Of a stretch of 64,000 nucleotides of DNA, positions 44,535 to 53,605 are shown piece after piece. This DNA comes from a virus. Both the position numbers and the translations under genes were made by a program. The stretch spans positions 1 through 64,000 of IMG/VR virus record IMGVR_UViG_3300028920_000032, one strand, 5' to 3'. Position 1 is the first letter of the stretch. Each line of letters starts with the position of its first letter. The notes under the pieces were generated by a model, which was given only the letters and a program-made list of their open reading frames with translations, searched no databases and was not told the DNA's origin.

Positions 44535-47500
44535 CTATTTTTGTTTAACAAGAATTCCATTTCCAAGTGCAAGGTTTTTAATATTCTTTATGTATGACTC
44601 AGTTCTTGAAGATGCAGATTCTATAACTTGTAAATGCCCTTCTAATGCACTTAATTTATTCATTAATCTGTCTACTTCTTTTGCAAATGATTCTTGAATT
44701 GCAACATTTAATGATCTAGCTATAGACAGCTCTTCTTTTTTTTCTCCAAGTTCAGCATTGAATTCACTTTTTTTGCTTATAAGTCTAATAGGTTTAGCAT
44801 CTTCCATTTGTTTCATGAGTTTTGAAAATTGTTTAGCTGCACTACTTGCTTCACCATTAAATCCAACTAATACGGAAGTAATTGCAGCCATATCAACTGC
44901 AAGTTCAGAAAGTCTTGGAATAGTACTTGGTAATCTAGATAGTGATGTAAATAGTTGTGATAATCCTTGTCCAGCTTTTTGTATTGCACTACCTTTATAC
45001 ATACTCTTCATTATGATTAACAATGGTTCTTTGATATCATTAAGATTTTTTGCAACTGTTATTAAATCTGTTTTCCCGAGAATATATAATCCTATTGCTA
45101 ATTCACTGAAGCCTTGGCCCAAAGCAACTAATATTTTAGGATCCATTGAATACATACCCTCTTGTGCTTTAAGCATTTCAGATAAGAATTTTCCAATACC
45201 CTCAGCTGATTTTGACATAGTTCCGCTTAAACTTTCTAGTTGGTCAGCAGATTGTTGCAATACATATATACCAATTGCTAAAGCTTGAAATCCTTCACCC
45301 GTTCTTTGAATATTTTCAAACCAGCCTGTATGTGCTTTTAATGCTTCTAATAGTCCACTTACAAAATTAACAATTGGAATAAATCTTGAACCAGAAAAAG
45401 ACTCAATCATTCTAGTAAGATCTTCACTTGCTAATGTTTTTATACCTTCTGCTAATGCTTTAAACCCTTCTCCTGCATTTTTCATATTACCAATAAATGG
45501 CCCAACACTTATTGCTTCAATAGCTTTTTTAAGACCATCAAAACTAGCAGAGATTGCAGATGTTCTTTGAACTTCACTAAGAGTTTTTACAGCTTCTGAC
45601 AATATATAAAAACCTATTGCTAGATCTGTTAAATTTTGAGAAAACAATTTGAATTTACTTTTGTCTTTTACTGCACTTAACATTTCATTAATTGCTTCTC
45701 CAAATTCTTGAAGTGGTTTAATTAGTCCCACAAATTTAGTTTTTATTGTATCAGCAATTTCAGCAAAGAAAGCTAATCCTTTCCCCATTTCCATTATGTT
45801 GTCTGCTATTAACATAAATCCTAAACCAATTGCCGCTATTGCAATTCCTAAAACCAATAAAACACCTGCCATTGCTGCCATTCCTGCTAGTGCAATTGCA
45901 CCTACTGGTGTCATAAAGAAATAGCCTAATGCAACTAATCCTGCAACAAATATTGCAAGTATTGCAGCTGCTATTAATATTTGTTGCCATGGTTGTGAAG
46001 CTAAAAATCCAATACCAGTTGCAATTAAAAATATAGCAGCTCCTACTGCTAACATTACTAAAGCAGCACCAGCCATTTGTAGAAACATTTTTAAACCTGC
46101 GCCTACAGATTGAGTAAATGTTCCCATACCAGCAGCTGCTCCTCCGGCTACATTTCCCACGTTTGCAATTTTACTTGCTAAATTTCCAAGAAATCCAAGA
46201 ATTGGAGGTCCCAATTTCCATACAACTAAGAAAGCAATTATATATGGCACTGCTTTTTGTAAGAAGCTTATAACATTGCCAATTCCTTCACCTACGCTTT
46301 TGAAAAAATTGATTATCTTTTCTGGAGTCAAATTTCTAAAAAATTCCTGAAAACCTCTTGTTGCATTATCAAAAAATGCATCTATTGAATCAGCATTCTT
46401 TAGCCACCATTCGTTTAGCATTTCTAATATATCTGTTATAAATCCAATTATACCAGCAAGACGTTTCCCAAAGAATGCTCCTATCGTATTCATTAGTCTT
46501 TCTAGAGATCCTGACATAGTGGCCATACCTTCAGCAGCCTGCTTTTCAAAAGCTGCTTCACCACTGTCAATCTTTGCAAGCTGTTCACGTCCTTTTTTTG
46601 CTAATCTTAATGCTTCTTGCGCATTATTAAATCCCATCTGTTGAGCTCTAACATTTGCTGCGACGATATTTCCACCTTGTTCAAGAATTCTATTTATTTC
46701 ATCAGCGGCAGTAATCAACCCCTCTGTTAATTTTCGTAGATCAACAGGACCTCCACGTAACATGTCAAGATATTCATGCATATTCATTCCCATCTTCGCG
46801 ACTAATAATGCATTTTCTCCGATTCGTGATGCATCAAATAATTTTTCCATTATTTCATTAGCTCTTCCAGCTGTAAGTCCTAATGCTCCAAACATACCTG
46901 TTAATTTTGCAGTAGCCTCTGTCATGGCTACTATGTCTTGTTCGGCTGCGCCGAATGCTGACATTAGAAGAGTTAATTTACTGACTGTACCAATCATTGC
47001 ACTCATTTCTTGTTCAGTTAATCCAACTGCATCTTGGACTTTAGAAAATGTTCTTAATATACCGCCTGCTCCAACAATTAGTTCTTTACTAACTCCTCCC
47101 ATAACTCTTAGTCTAGCTATCATATCTGTTAATTGTTCTTGGTTGGCACCTAATGCTTTAGCTCCTAAGATTGCATATTTACTCAATTGCTTTAAATCAT
47201 CAAATGGTACTCTCTGTTGAGCTAAAGAAATATATTGGTCTTTTACTGTTTTAATACTTGCAGTAGTTTCAAATGCGACTTCATTTATATCAGACAATGC
47301 TTTAGCCACACGAGTGCCCATACTTTCTGCTTTACCCTCAGCACTTGCAAAACTGCTACTCATCATAGAAAACATGCGCACTAAATCTTTCTGCACGTCA
47401 AACACCATTTCTTTTATGTTCTTCCAGATAGATGCAAATATACCTATTATAGGTATAGCAGCTGCACCAAAAGCATCTTTCATTCTTGCAGCAGTCGTTT

Positions 47501-47723
47501 CAACTATGTTTCGTATACTTTCTATAGGTCTAGTCCAGTCCATTTCTTTTATAGCTTGTTGTATACTTTTTATCTGGTTGATAGCAGCATCGGCACCAGC
47601 TATGGCACCTTTCTCAAATGATTCTCTAATGCCTTTATCAATGCCTTTGGAAGCTTGCTTTAAAGCAGTAGGAGCAAGTTTTTCGAATTGTAATTTTATA
47701 TTTAAAATATGTTCACTAGCCAT
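44535..47723 (-). CDS. Tail tape measure protein (1,062 aa)
   Basis: Long helical protein with the normal features of a tape measure: an N-terminal coiled coil, a central block of hydrophobic helices (AVPYIIAFLVVWKLG, MLAVGAAIFLIATGIGFLA, ILIAAAILAIFVAGLVALG, MAGVLLVLGIAIAAIGLGF), and a second coiled-coil region after about residue 640. Repeated segments of the form GEGFKALAEGIKTLA / GEGFQALAIGIYVLQ / GQGFSELAIGLYILG occur at roughly 90-residue spacing in the C-terminal half. It sets tail length and passes through the membrane at injection. The ribosome site is weak (GCTTGG). Position after the hub gene agrees. Confidence 0.92.
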   Translation of the reverse strand: MASEHILNIKLQFEKLAPTALKQASKGIDKGIRESFEKGAIAGADAAINQIKSIQQAIKEMDWTRPIESIRNIVETTAARMKDAFGAAAIPIIGIFASIWKNIKEMVFDVQKDLVRMFSMMSSSFASAEGKAESMGTRVAKALSDINEVAFETTASIKTVKDQYISLAQQRVPFDDLKQLSKYAILGAKALGANQEQLTDMIARLRVMGGVSKELIVGAGGILRTFSKVQDAVGLTEQEMSAMIGTVSKLTLLMSAFGAAEQDIVAMTEATAKLTGMFGALGLTAGRANEIMEKLFDASRIGENALLVAKMGMNMHEYLDMLRGGPVDLRKLTEGLITAADEINRILEQGGNIVAANVRAQQMGFNNAQEALRLAKKGREQLAKIDSGEAAFEKQAAEGMATMSGSLERLMNTIGAFFGKRLAGIIGFITDILEMLNEWWLKNADSIDAFFDNATRGFQEFFRNLTPEKIINFFKSVGEGIGNVISFLQKAVPYIIAFLVVWKLGPPILGFLGNLASKIANVGNVAGGAAAGMGTFTQSVGAGLKMFLQMAGAALVMLAVGAAIFLIATGIGFLASQPWQQILIAAAILAIFVAGLVALGYFFMTPVGAIALAGMAAMAGVLLVLGIAIAAIGLGFMLIADNIMEMGKGLAFFAEIADTIKTKFVGLIKPLQEFGEAINEMLSAVKDKSKFKLFSQNLTDLAIGFYILSEAVKTLSEVQRTSAISASFDGLKKAIEAISVGPFIGNMKNAGEGFKALAEGIKTLASEDLTRMIESFSGSRFIPIVNFVSGLLEALKAHTGWFENIQRTGEGFQALAIGIYVLQQSADQLESLSGTMSKSAEGIGKFLSEMLKAQEGMYSMDPKILVALGQGFSELAIGLYILGKTDLITVAKNLNDIKEPLLIIMKSMYKGSAIQKAGQGLSQLFTSLSRLPSTIPRLSELAVDMAAITSVLVGFNGEASSAAKQFSKLMKQMEDAKPIRLISKKSEFNAELGEKKEELSIARSLNVAIQESFAKEVDRLMNKLSALEGHLQVIESASSRTESYIKNIKNLALGNGILVKQK

Positions 47724-47726
47724 AGT

Positions 47727-49679
47727 TTACCAAGCTTTAATTAATTTTAACGATGTTGTATATTCACCATCTGATATATTGTGACTACAACCTTTTATAC
47801 ATAGATAGTTGCCAGTAATTATATTACTTATTGCATTCTGATTATTTGGCAAAGGTCGATGTATAGTTATCTTAAAATAAGAGTTATATAAATTCACTAA
47901 ATAATCTTGATTTCTGAAATTATTTTGTCCATGAACATTCCATATTGAATTATCTAACCATGGATCTCCTGAAATACTAATACTTACATCAAATATTTCT
48001 TTAGCAAATTTATTCCATACATTTATAACTAATCTTCTACCATCATTTTCTATATCAACTTCATTCCCACCTCTAGAATCATAATTAAATTCTACCTCAT
48101 ATCCTCCGCTAATTCCATCTACATTTTTAACATAATTACCAGCACTTTCTGTTGGTAATGCATCTAAAGCTGTGTTTAAATCAGAGTATTTGGCGGTTAG
48201 TTTATTAGTTTTTGTGTTTTCTCCTTTTACACTGGGATCTGGAGTAGTACCCATACTCCATTTGAGTAGCTCAGAGCTGCTCAAATTTTCTTGGGCCTTT
48301 TTAGCTTCACTTGCTGCATCACCTGTGGACATGTAATATATACTTTTCTTTTCATCATCTGTAGTTTTTTCAAATTCAGTAGCTGTCGATATTACTTTTA
48401 GTTTACCTTCATTAGTAATTGTTATGGCATAAATTTGTGGCAGCCCAAACATATAATATCCTTTTGAAGACCATTCATATGATAAACTATTTATCATAGT
48501 TTGACCTTTAGCTATTTCTTCTTTATTTCCAGGACGATATATAAATGTTCTAGCTAGCCTAAATTTATCTTGAGCTTCTTTATCATCTATAGGTTTTGTT
48601 GGTGGCACTGGCTGCCAACCAAATACCATCCCTGGTTCTTTTGGATATACTCCGTCTCTACCCTCTAATCTAACACCAGCAATCATTACTGCTCTATATC
48701 CTTCTAATTCTAACATGCTAAGAAGTTTTTCTACAACTGATCTAATACCTTCTTTTGCTCCTATAACATATTTATCTTTTGTTTCTTGGTTTATAGGTCC
48801 ACCAATTTTAGTTCCTTCAATTGTTTCATCCCATGTTACTTTTAAATCTTCATTATTATTGTTTTTTGCCCACCATTTTCTTAATACAGTTCTTAACATA
48901 TACCATGGTGTTCTATTATAGAATACATTTTCAATTTCAATATCTGGCTCTGTAGTTGTGCTTTCATTGCTTGAAGCATCTTCAACATAAAAGCCTTTTT
49001 CTCCTAATGTGGTACCGACTGCAGTACCAGCTTTTAAGTCATCATAAAATGGATCTCCAGGTTTTTGACCAAACAATTTTTTTAGTGTTTCATCTAACAC
49101 ATCTTGTTTGGTTATAGTTTTTAATCCGCCTGACGATTGGTTTGCAGGCGGTGTATCTCTTAAATTTAAATTTCCAATTGATGGATCTGGTTCATTATGA
49201 CGACCATTGAATAAGCCTTCTCCTAAATCAATTAGTTCAAATGTAACTTTCAATTCTACTTCATCTAAATCATATCTTAGATCTTTTAATAAATAAGCAT
49301 GTATTCCAGAGTGTTTACCTTGCCCCTTTCCTCCATCGTGAAAATCCACTTGACGTCCATAATATGTCCATCCCCAAAATACTCTACAAAACCAATAACC
49401 ATTTGTTTTTGAAGTTCTATTGGCAATTACTTGAGCTTTAGCAAAGAAAGCTTCTAAATTTACAAAATCTGGATCTACTAAAGTAATTGAAGCTGTTGAA
49501 GATCCGGCATCACTTAATACTTCAAAATTTGCATTTCCAACATAAATTCTATTAGTTGGATTTGGGAAAGTATGTATATATGTAGACCCTCTAAATTGTA
49601 TAGATATAAATGGAGTCATTGGAGAACCAATGTTCTGCCAATCTAGAGTTTTATAAGGCCCAGTTGGTTTATTTGGCAT
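47727..49679 (-). CDS. Probable baseplate hub / tail protein upstream of the tape measure (650 aa)
   Basis: The start at 49679 has AAAGGAAAT and overlaps the end of a WG-repeat gene by 11 bp. Residues 1-180 (ISIQFRGSTYIHTF, ASITLVDPDFVNLEAFFAK) are beta-rich and resemble the first domain of gpD/gp27-like hubs. The C-terminus (YLCIKGCSHNISDGEYTTSL) has the 'xxxVxHxIxxGxFxTxLxL' ending common in such proteins. The middle is long and unassigned. Its place next to the tape measure and upstream of the spike supports a hub function, but the match is by pattern only and other tail roles are possible. Confidence 0.65.
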   Translation of the reverse strand: MPNKPTGPYKTLDWQNIGSPMTPFISIQFRGSTYIHTFPNPTNRIYVGNANFEVLSDAGSSTASITLVDPDFVNLEAFFAKAQVIANRTSKTNGYWFCRVFWGWTYYGRQVDFHDGGKGQGKHSGIHAYLLKDLRYDLDEVELKVTFELIDLGEGLFNGRHNEPDPSIGNLNLRDTPPANQSSGGLKTITKQDVLDETLKKLFGQKPGDPFYDDLKAGTAVGTTLGEKGFYVEDASSNESTTTEPDIEIENVFYNRTPWYMLRTVLRKWWAKNNNNEDLKVTWDETIEGTKIGGPINQETKDKYVIGAKEGIRSVVEKLLSMLELEGYRAVMIAGVRLEGRDGVYPKEPGMVFGWQPVPPTKPIDDKEAQDKFRLARTFIYRPGNKEEIAKGQTMINSLSYEWSSKGYYMFGLPQIYAITITNEGKLKVISTATEFEKTTDDEKKSIYYMSTGDAASEAKKAQENLSSSELLKWSMGTTPDPSVKGENTKTNKLTAKYSDLNTALDALPTESAGNYVKNVDGISGGYEVEFNYDSRGGNEVDIENDGRRLVINVWNKFAKEIFDVSISISGDPWLDNSIWNVHGQNNFRNQDYLVNLYNSYFKITIHRPLPNNQNAISNIITGNYLCIKGCSHNISDGEYTTSLKLIKAW

Positions 49680-50046
49680 TAAATATTTCCTTTATCAATT
49701 TATAAAAATCCTTATGCTCAATTGGTATACCATTTTTGTTTATATGAAATTCTACTTTGTTAATTCTAACACAAGCTCTTCCTACTTCGAAATCAAAAAC
49801 ATCATCATAAATTATAGGCGTTGTAACGTTGCCATTTAGATCAACATGACCCCACTTGTTGCCTTTTATAACCCAAGCTCTGCCTTCATTGAAAAATCCA
49901 ACACCATCATAAATTATAGGCGTTGTTACTTTACCATTTAGATCAACATGACCATATTTATTGTTTTTTAAAACTCGAGCCCTGTTTTCTGAGAAGTTGG
50001 CAATACCGTCTAAATCTAACTTTTTCTTTATTTGTTCACTAGTCAT
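49669..50046 (-). CDS. WG-repeat protein, three repeats
   Basis: 125 residues, starting MTSEQIKKKLDLDGIANFSENRARVLKNNK. It has three WG-type repeats with HVDLNGK(V/N)TTPIIYD cores and the family tail (EFHINKNGIPIEHKDFYKLI). Start and stop overlap both neighbours (8 and 11 bp), which implies strict translational coupling with the next WG gene and the hub-type gene. In the first repeat the usual EGRAW is SENRAR, a change shared with the next paralogue. Confidence 0.85.
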   Translation of the reverse strand: MTSEQIKKKLDLDGIANFSENRARVLKNNKYGHVDLNGKVTTPIIYDGVGFFNEGRAWVIKGNKWGHVDLNGNVTTPIIYDDVFDFEVGRACVRINKVEFHINKNGIPIEHKDFYKLIKEIFNAK

Positions 50047-50413
50047 TAAATATCTCTTTTATCAACTTATAATAATCTTTATGTTCAATGGGATAACCAT
50101 TTATATTTATATCAAATCCAAAATTTTTGATTTCAACCCAAGCCCTACCTTCATGGAAATTGCCAATATTATCATAAATTATAGGCGTTGTTACTTTACC
50201 ATTTAGGTCAACATGACCCTCTTTGCCATTTTTCTCAACATAAGCTCTGCCTTCATAGAAATTGCCGGCATCATCATAAATTATTGGTGTTGTTACTTTA
50301 CCATTTAGATCAACATGACCATACTTATTGTTTTTTAAAACTCGAGCCCTGTTTTCTGAGAAGTTTGCAATCCTGTCTAAATTTAACTTTTTCTTTATTT
50401 GTTCACTAGTCAT
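50039..50413 (-). CDS. WG-repeat protein, three repeats
   Basis: I chose the ATG at 50413 (MTSEQIKKKLNLDRIANF) because it aligns with the other family members; the frame opens upstream without a site. The product is 124 residues. The first repeat is nearly identical to that of the following gene, while repeats two and three resemble the 34.8-kb copies (EGRAYVEKNGKEGHVDLNGK). Such mosaic similarity suggests recombination or gene conversion between copies. Family tail: FDININGYPIEHKDYYKLI. Confidence 0.82.
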   Translation of the reverse strand: MTSEQIKKKLNLDRIANFSENRARVLKNNKYGHVDLNGKVTTPIIYDDAGNFYEGRAYVEKNGKEGHVDLNGKVTTPIIYDNIGNFHEGRAWVEIKNFGFDININGYPIEHKDYYKLIKEIFND

Positions 50414-50426
50414 ATGAATATACCAA

Positions 50427-51218
50427 TTATTTAGCAAGATCCCAATCATTACTAATTATATATTTAATAATACTATGATATCTTTGATGTTTGTTTCTTC
50501 CTTCAACAATATGTCCAGTAAGAGTATCAAATTTAATTTCTACATACAGATTATTAAATCTTTCATATCTCGAAAATTTTATTTTATCATCTCTTGTATA
50601 AACACATTCGTTAAAAAAATTAGTCTCAATAATCACTTTACCTTTTTTATCAATTAAGCCATAAAAACGTTGCCAATGTGCATATGCATGTCCTAATTCT
50701 TTAGTGATAACTGCAGTACCATTATAAAATTCTCCAATTTCGTCAAATTGTAAAGGTATTACTAATTTACCATTAAGATTGACACATCCTGTCTTACCAT
50801 CTTTTTTTACCTGTGCCAACCCTTCTTTAAATTCAGATGCAACTGAATCATAAATAAGAGGAGTAGTTACTTTACCATTTCTATCTACATGGCCTTCTTT
50901 TCCATCCTTCTCAACCCTTGCTCTGTCATACGAATAGAATTCACCAACATCATCATAAATTATAGGTGTAATTATTTCTTTAGTTTTTTTAATACAATGT
51001 CCATATTTCTTACCTTTTTGGACTATAGCTATACCATTTTTAGATCTGCCAATACTATCACCTTCACCTTCTATTTTCTTTATTAATTCTTTTTTACTAA
51101 TAGGATCAACTTGTTTCCATTTACGACTCTTACCGGGATTTCTGTTAGGACTCTTAGCTTCATTAATATATAAAATTTCACTTAAATTTAGTTTTTTCTT
51201 TATTTGTTCTCTATTCAT
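50427..51218 (-). CDS. Longer, diverged WG-repeat protein (263 aa)
   Basis: The start at 51218 follows AAGGAG. It begins with the family leader MNREQIKKKLNLSEI, then a basic insert (NRNPGKSRKWKQVDP), then at least four WG-type units with more divergence (GRSKNGIAIVQKGKKYGH, YDRARVEKDGKEGHVDRNGK, EGLAQVKKDGKTGCVNLNGK, YNGTAVITKELGHAY). The C-terminal 80 residues differ from the family tail and are Arg/Tyr/Asn-rich. It may be the oldest member of the cluster. Confidence 0.8.
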   Translation of the reverse strand: MNREQIKKKLNLSEILYINEAKSPNRNPGKSRKWKQVDPISKKELIKKIEGEGDSIGRSKNGIAIVQKGKKYGHCIKKTKEIITPIIYDDVGEFYSYDRARVEKDGKEGHVDRNGKVTTPLIYDSVASEFKEGLAQVKKDGKTGCVNLNGKLVIPLQFDEIGEFYNGTAVITKELGHAYAHWQRFYGLIDKKGKVIIETNFFNECVYTRDDKIKFSRYERFNNLYVEIKFDTLTGHIVEGRNKHQRYHSIIKYIISNDWDLAK

Positions 51219-51587
51219 TTAAAATATACTCCTTATCAATTTATAAAAATTTTCATGTTTTAATGGATAGCCATCTTTATTTATATAAAATTCAAAATTA
51301 TTTATTTTAGCCCAAGCTCTACCCTTATAGAAATGTTCAACATCATCATAAATTATAGGTACTACTACTTTACCATTTAGATCAACATGACCCTCTTTTC
51401 CATTTTTCCTAACCCAAGCTCTGCCTTCCTGGAAAGAGCCAACAACACCATAAACTATTGGTGTTGTTACTTTGCCATTTTTATCAACATGACCCATTTT
51501 ATCATTTTTCTGGATCCAAGCTCTGCCTTCATAGAAATTGCCAATACCGTCTAAATTTAACTTTTTCTTTATTTGTTCTTTGGTCAT
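51219..51587 (-). CDS. WG-repeat protein, three repeats
   Basis: 122 residues. The leader MTKEQIKKKLNLDGIGNF is the same as in the 34-35 kb copies. There are three WG repeats (EGRAWIQKNDKMGHVDKNGK and similar) and the tail EFYINKDGYPLKHENFYKLI. It abuts both neighbours without a gap. The ribosome site is GGGTG in the end of the upstream gene. Confidence 0.85.
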   Translation of the reverse strand: MTKEQIKKKLNLDGIGNFYEGRAWIQKNDKMGHVDKNGKVTTPIVYGVVGSFQEGRAWVRKNGKEGHVDLNGKVVVPIIYDDVEHFYKGRAWAKINNFEFYINKDGYPLKHENFYKLIRSIF

Positions 51588-52208
51588 TTATTCACCCATT
51601 TTTCGTCTAATAGTAATTTGATCGGCTCTATTAGTTGCTTCATTCATTTCATTAGTTAATCTGTCTGATTCGGCTTGAGAAAGAGTAACTTTGTTAATTA
51701 CTCTTGGTCTTATTAATTTATTTAATGCATGTACAAATGGTTCACCAATAAATAATGCTTTACCAGGTAGAGGAATTTGGCTTACACCATCTGAAACTAA
51801 TTTCCCATTCAAAAATTTAGTAAAATATTTTCTATATGAAACTTTGGGTATACCTGGTGCTCTCATCTTTAAAAACTGATACATTATCATGCCTGTCAAT
51901 GGTTTATTTGATTTTCTCATATTAATAATCATTCTCATCATAGTATGTTGAAATGCGCCCAAGTAATGAATATTCAGTGCATGAGTATAAAATGCATCAC
52001 TTGACAAGATAAATACAAGAGGTTTTGGATCATGTTTCCAGTTTCTATATATAGTTTTGTAAATCCTGCCAGGAGCAAACGGAATAGAAAATTCTGGAGC
52101 AGGCTGCATTGCATTTGCTTTAGCTTGTTGATGTGTCATTTTTCTAACTATTGGTATACCAGGAATTTTGCGTATGCGATTAATTATGGCTTGATACAAA
52201 CTGTTCAT
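51588..52208 (-). CDS. Conserved phage structural-type protein (206 aa)
   Basis: I start it at the ATG at 52208 (MNSLYQAIINRIRKIPGIP); an in-frame longer version would cross the divergent gene's start. The segment FAPGRIYKTIYRNWKHDPKP followed by LVFILSSDAFYTHALNIHYL matches the pattern 'G-x-(I/L)-Y-x-x-x-Y-x-P ... PLVxxLxxxxxxxxGxNxHYLxxxxR' of a protein family common in T4-like and cyanophage genomes. I know it as a conserved structural/tail-cluster protein without a firm function. It stands first in the tail module here. Confidence 0.7.
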   Translation of the reverse strand: MNSLYQAIINRIRKIPGIPIVRKMTHQQAKANAMQPAPEFSIPFAPGRIYKTIYRNWKHDPKPLVFILSSDAFYTHALNIHYLGAFQHTMMRMIINMRKSNKPLTGMIMYQFLKMRAPGIPKVSYRKYFTKFLNGKLVSDGVSQIPLPGKALFIGEPFVHALNKLIRPRVINKVTLSQAESDRLTNEMNEATNRADQITIRRKMGE

Positions 52209-52249
52209 AGTATTATCTTTATTGCATATATAATTATTGGGAGGTTTTT

Positions 52250-52477
52250 GTGGTAATATCAATTATAACAAAGAAAAATAAAAAAGAGATATTAGTCAAA
52301 TCATATAAAATTATAAATAAAAAAATTATTATAAATGGTGATTATACAATCAAACGAATGGACTATATTAAATATGAATGCAAAAAGTGTAAAAATATAA
52401 CAAAAGAAAAATTTAAGTTAAAAGTGAACTTTCTTGATGAGTTGTATATTTGCTCAAGCTGTAAAAGGAAGCTGTAA
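52250..52477 (+). CDS. Truncated zinc-ribbon protein, likely homing-endonuclease remnant
   Basis: Plus-strand GTG start with a very strong GGGAGG five bases upstream. The product is 75 residues, Lys/Ile-rich at the N-terminus, then YECKKCKNITKEKF and LYICSSCKRKL, a four-Cys zinc-ribbon pattern. The frame stops inside a 13-bp tandem duplication (52456-52487). Removing one unit opens the frame for another 29 codons, reading TCISKYGTDSINKV, which recalls the 'KxTxxxKYGxDN' motif of phage endonuclease-like proteins. It lies head-on to an HNH gene. Probably a decayed selfish gene. Confidence 0.6.
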   Translation: MVISIITKKNKKEILVKSYKIINKKIIINGDYTIKRMDYIKYECKKCKNITKEKFKLKVNFLDELYICSSCKRKL

Positions 52478-52487
52478 AAGGAAGCTG
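52456..52487 (+). repeat. 13-bp tandem duplication AAGCTGTAAAAGG
   Basis: Two exact units (52456-52468 and 52469-52481) plus a further AAGCTG. The length is not a multiple of three, so it shifts the frame of the plus-strand zinc-ribbon gene, and the stop TAA lies in the second unit. Confidence 0.9.
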
Positions 52488-52536
52488 ACTTGTATATCTA
52501 AATATGGTACAGATAGTATTAACAAAGTAACTGCAA

Positions 52537-52920
52537 TTATTCACTCTTATTCTCATTTAATTGTTTCCTAATTTGTGCTTTCTTTTCAATAAGAAACCTA
52601 TAAGTCATTCTTACAATATCTCTTCTATGCATTCCTTCTTTAAGCATCTTTAATGCCTTTTGTTCTAGTTTAATGTGGCACTCATCACATAAAGTAATAA
52701 GATTACGATCATTGTTTGTTTGACTTATTCTCAATAAAATAATATGATGCGCATTAAGCTTCTTAACTTGTGATTTATGTCTGCCACATGCTCTGCATCT
52801 ATAACCATCTCTTTTATAGACTAATTCACGTATATCATCCCAACGCGGACCATATCTTTTCTTTCTGTTTAAACGTTCCCAGCGCTTTTTTTGTTTGTTA
52901 GATACACGTTTCTTGTTCAT
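52537..52920 (-). CDS. HNH endonuclease
   Basis: 127 residues, very basic. It shows a complete HNH motif: CRACG (Cys42, Cys45), LNAHHI (His58, His59), RNLITLCDECH (Asn73, Cys78, Cys81, His82). The two CxxC pairs give the structural zinc. It opens with a Lys/Arg-rich stretch and WDDIRELVYKRDGYRC, the standard entry to the fold. Its position among unrelated genes and next to a decayed zinc-ribbon gene fits a free-standing homing nuclease. A packaging-associated HNH is less likely because no terminase is nearby. Confidence 0.88.
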   Translation of the reverse strand: MNKKRVSNKQKKRWERLNRKKRYGPRWDDIRELVYKRDGYRCRACGRHKSQVKKLNAHHIILLRISQTNNDRNLITLCDECHIKLEQKALKMLKEGMHRRDIVRMTYRFLIEKKAQIRKQLNENKSE

Positions 52921-52959
52921 TATTATTATCTTTAAGGTAAGTTGTTTATTTTAGAAGTT

Positions 52960-53385
52960 TTAGTACCACCAACCTTTTGGGTTTGCTTTCCAAAAAACAT
53001 TTTGTATTATAAGTTGTGGGTTCTTAGTTCTAAAAAAATGTTTTAATACTTTCTCACGAATTTCATTAAAAACTACAATATTATCTAAATTAAAATTTAA
53101 GACAATTTGAACTTTATATTTGTTATAAAATATGAAATTCAAATCTTTAATATCTTTTTTGTTGACTTTAATTTTTGTGTCACAAAGCTTGATTGACATA
53201 TATTTATGTTCCCAGTTTGAAAATTTATTTTTCCCTAAAAATATTTCAAACTGGCCAGTAATATATTCATCATCTATACAATATATATTACTATTTGGAC
53301 TAAATACAACATCACCAATTTTTGGTCTTTTTTTATTGCGTTCTCTTATACTATTATGTAGCTTTATTATTTGATCTCTTGTCAT
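52960..53385 (-). CDS. Unknown 141-aa protein
   Basis: Starts MTRDQIIKLHNSIRERNKKRPK, with weak AAGAAAA upstream, one base after the preceding stop. The middle is beta-rich with YSVxx-like strands (DVVFSPNSNIYCIDDEYITG) and the C-terminus ends in ANPKGWWY. No family is recognised. It is in a tight five-gene run (52.96-54.9 kb) of unknowns. Confidence 0.7.
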   Translation of the reverse strand: MTRDQIIKLHNSIRERNKKRPKIGDVVFSPNSNIYCIDDEYITGQFEIFLGKNKFSNWEHKYMSIKLCDTKIKVNKKDIKDLNFIFYNKYKVQIVLNFNLDNIVVFNEIREKVLKHFFRTKNPQLIIQNVFWKANPKGWWY

Positions 53386-53386
53386 G

Positions 53387-53605
53387 TTATTTTTCTTGAT
53401 ATTTAAAAAATAATTTTATTATCTTTCTCCTGTCTCTTATGACGTGATTATCTGCAATTTTGATGCGCTCAACACTTGAAAACTTACTTTCATAATATTT
53501 TTTCTTTATTTTAAAAAACACACTACCAATTAAATTAGAATAACCAACATCTAATTGAAACTCTCCTATTATTAAACGACTAGAAACTTCAACTGCACCT
53601 ATCAT
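53387..53605 (-). CDS. Small unknown protein (72 aa)
   Basis: Its ATG overlaps the stop of the preceding gene by 4 bp (ATGA). It is beta-rich at the start (SRLIIGEFQLDVGYSNLIGSV) and basic helical at the end. No recognisable motif. Confidence 0.65.
   Translation of the reverse strand: MIGAVEVSSRLIIGEFQLDVGYSNLIGSVFFKIKKKYYESKFSSVERIKIADNHVIRDRRKIIKLFFKYQEK

Noticed and set aside
44758-47784. Plus-strand open frames of 150-176 codons opposite the tape measure gene
   Set aside because: They are reverse-complement shadows of a long helical, Ala/Ile-rich gene. They lack consistent ribosome sites and break up the coding pattern of a protein that reads well on the minus strand.
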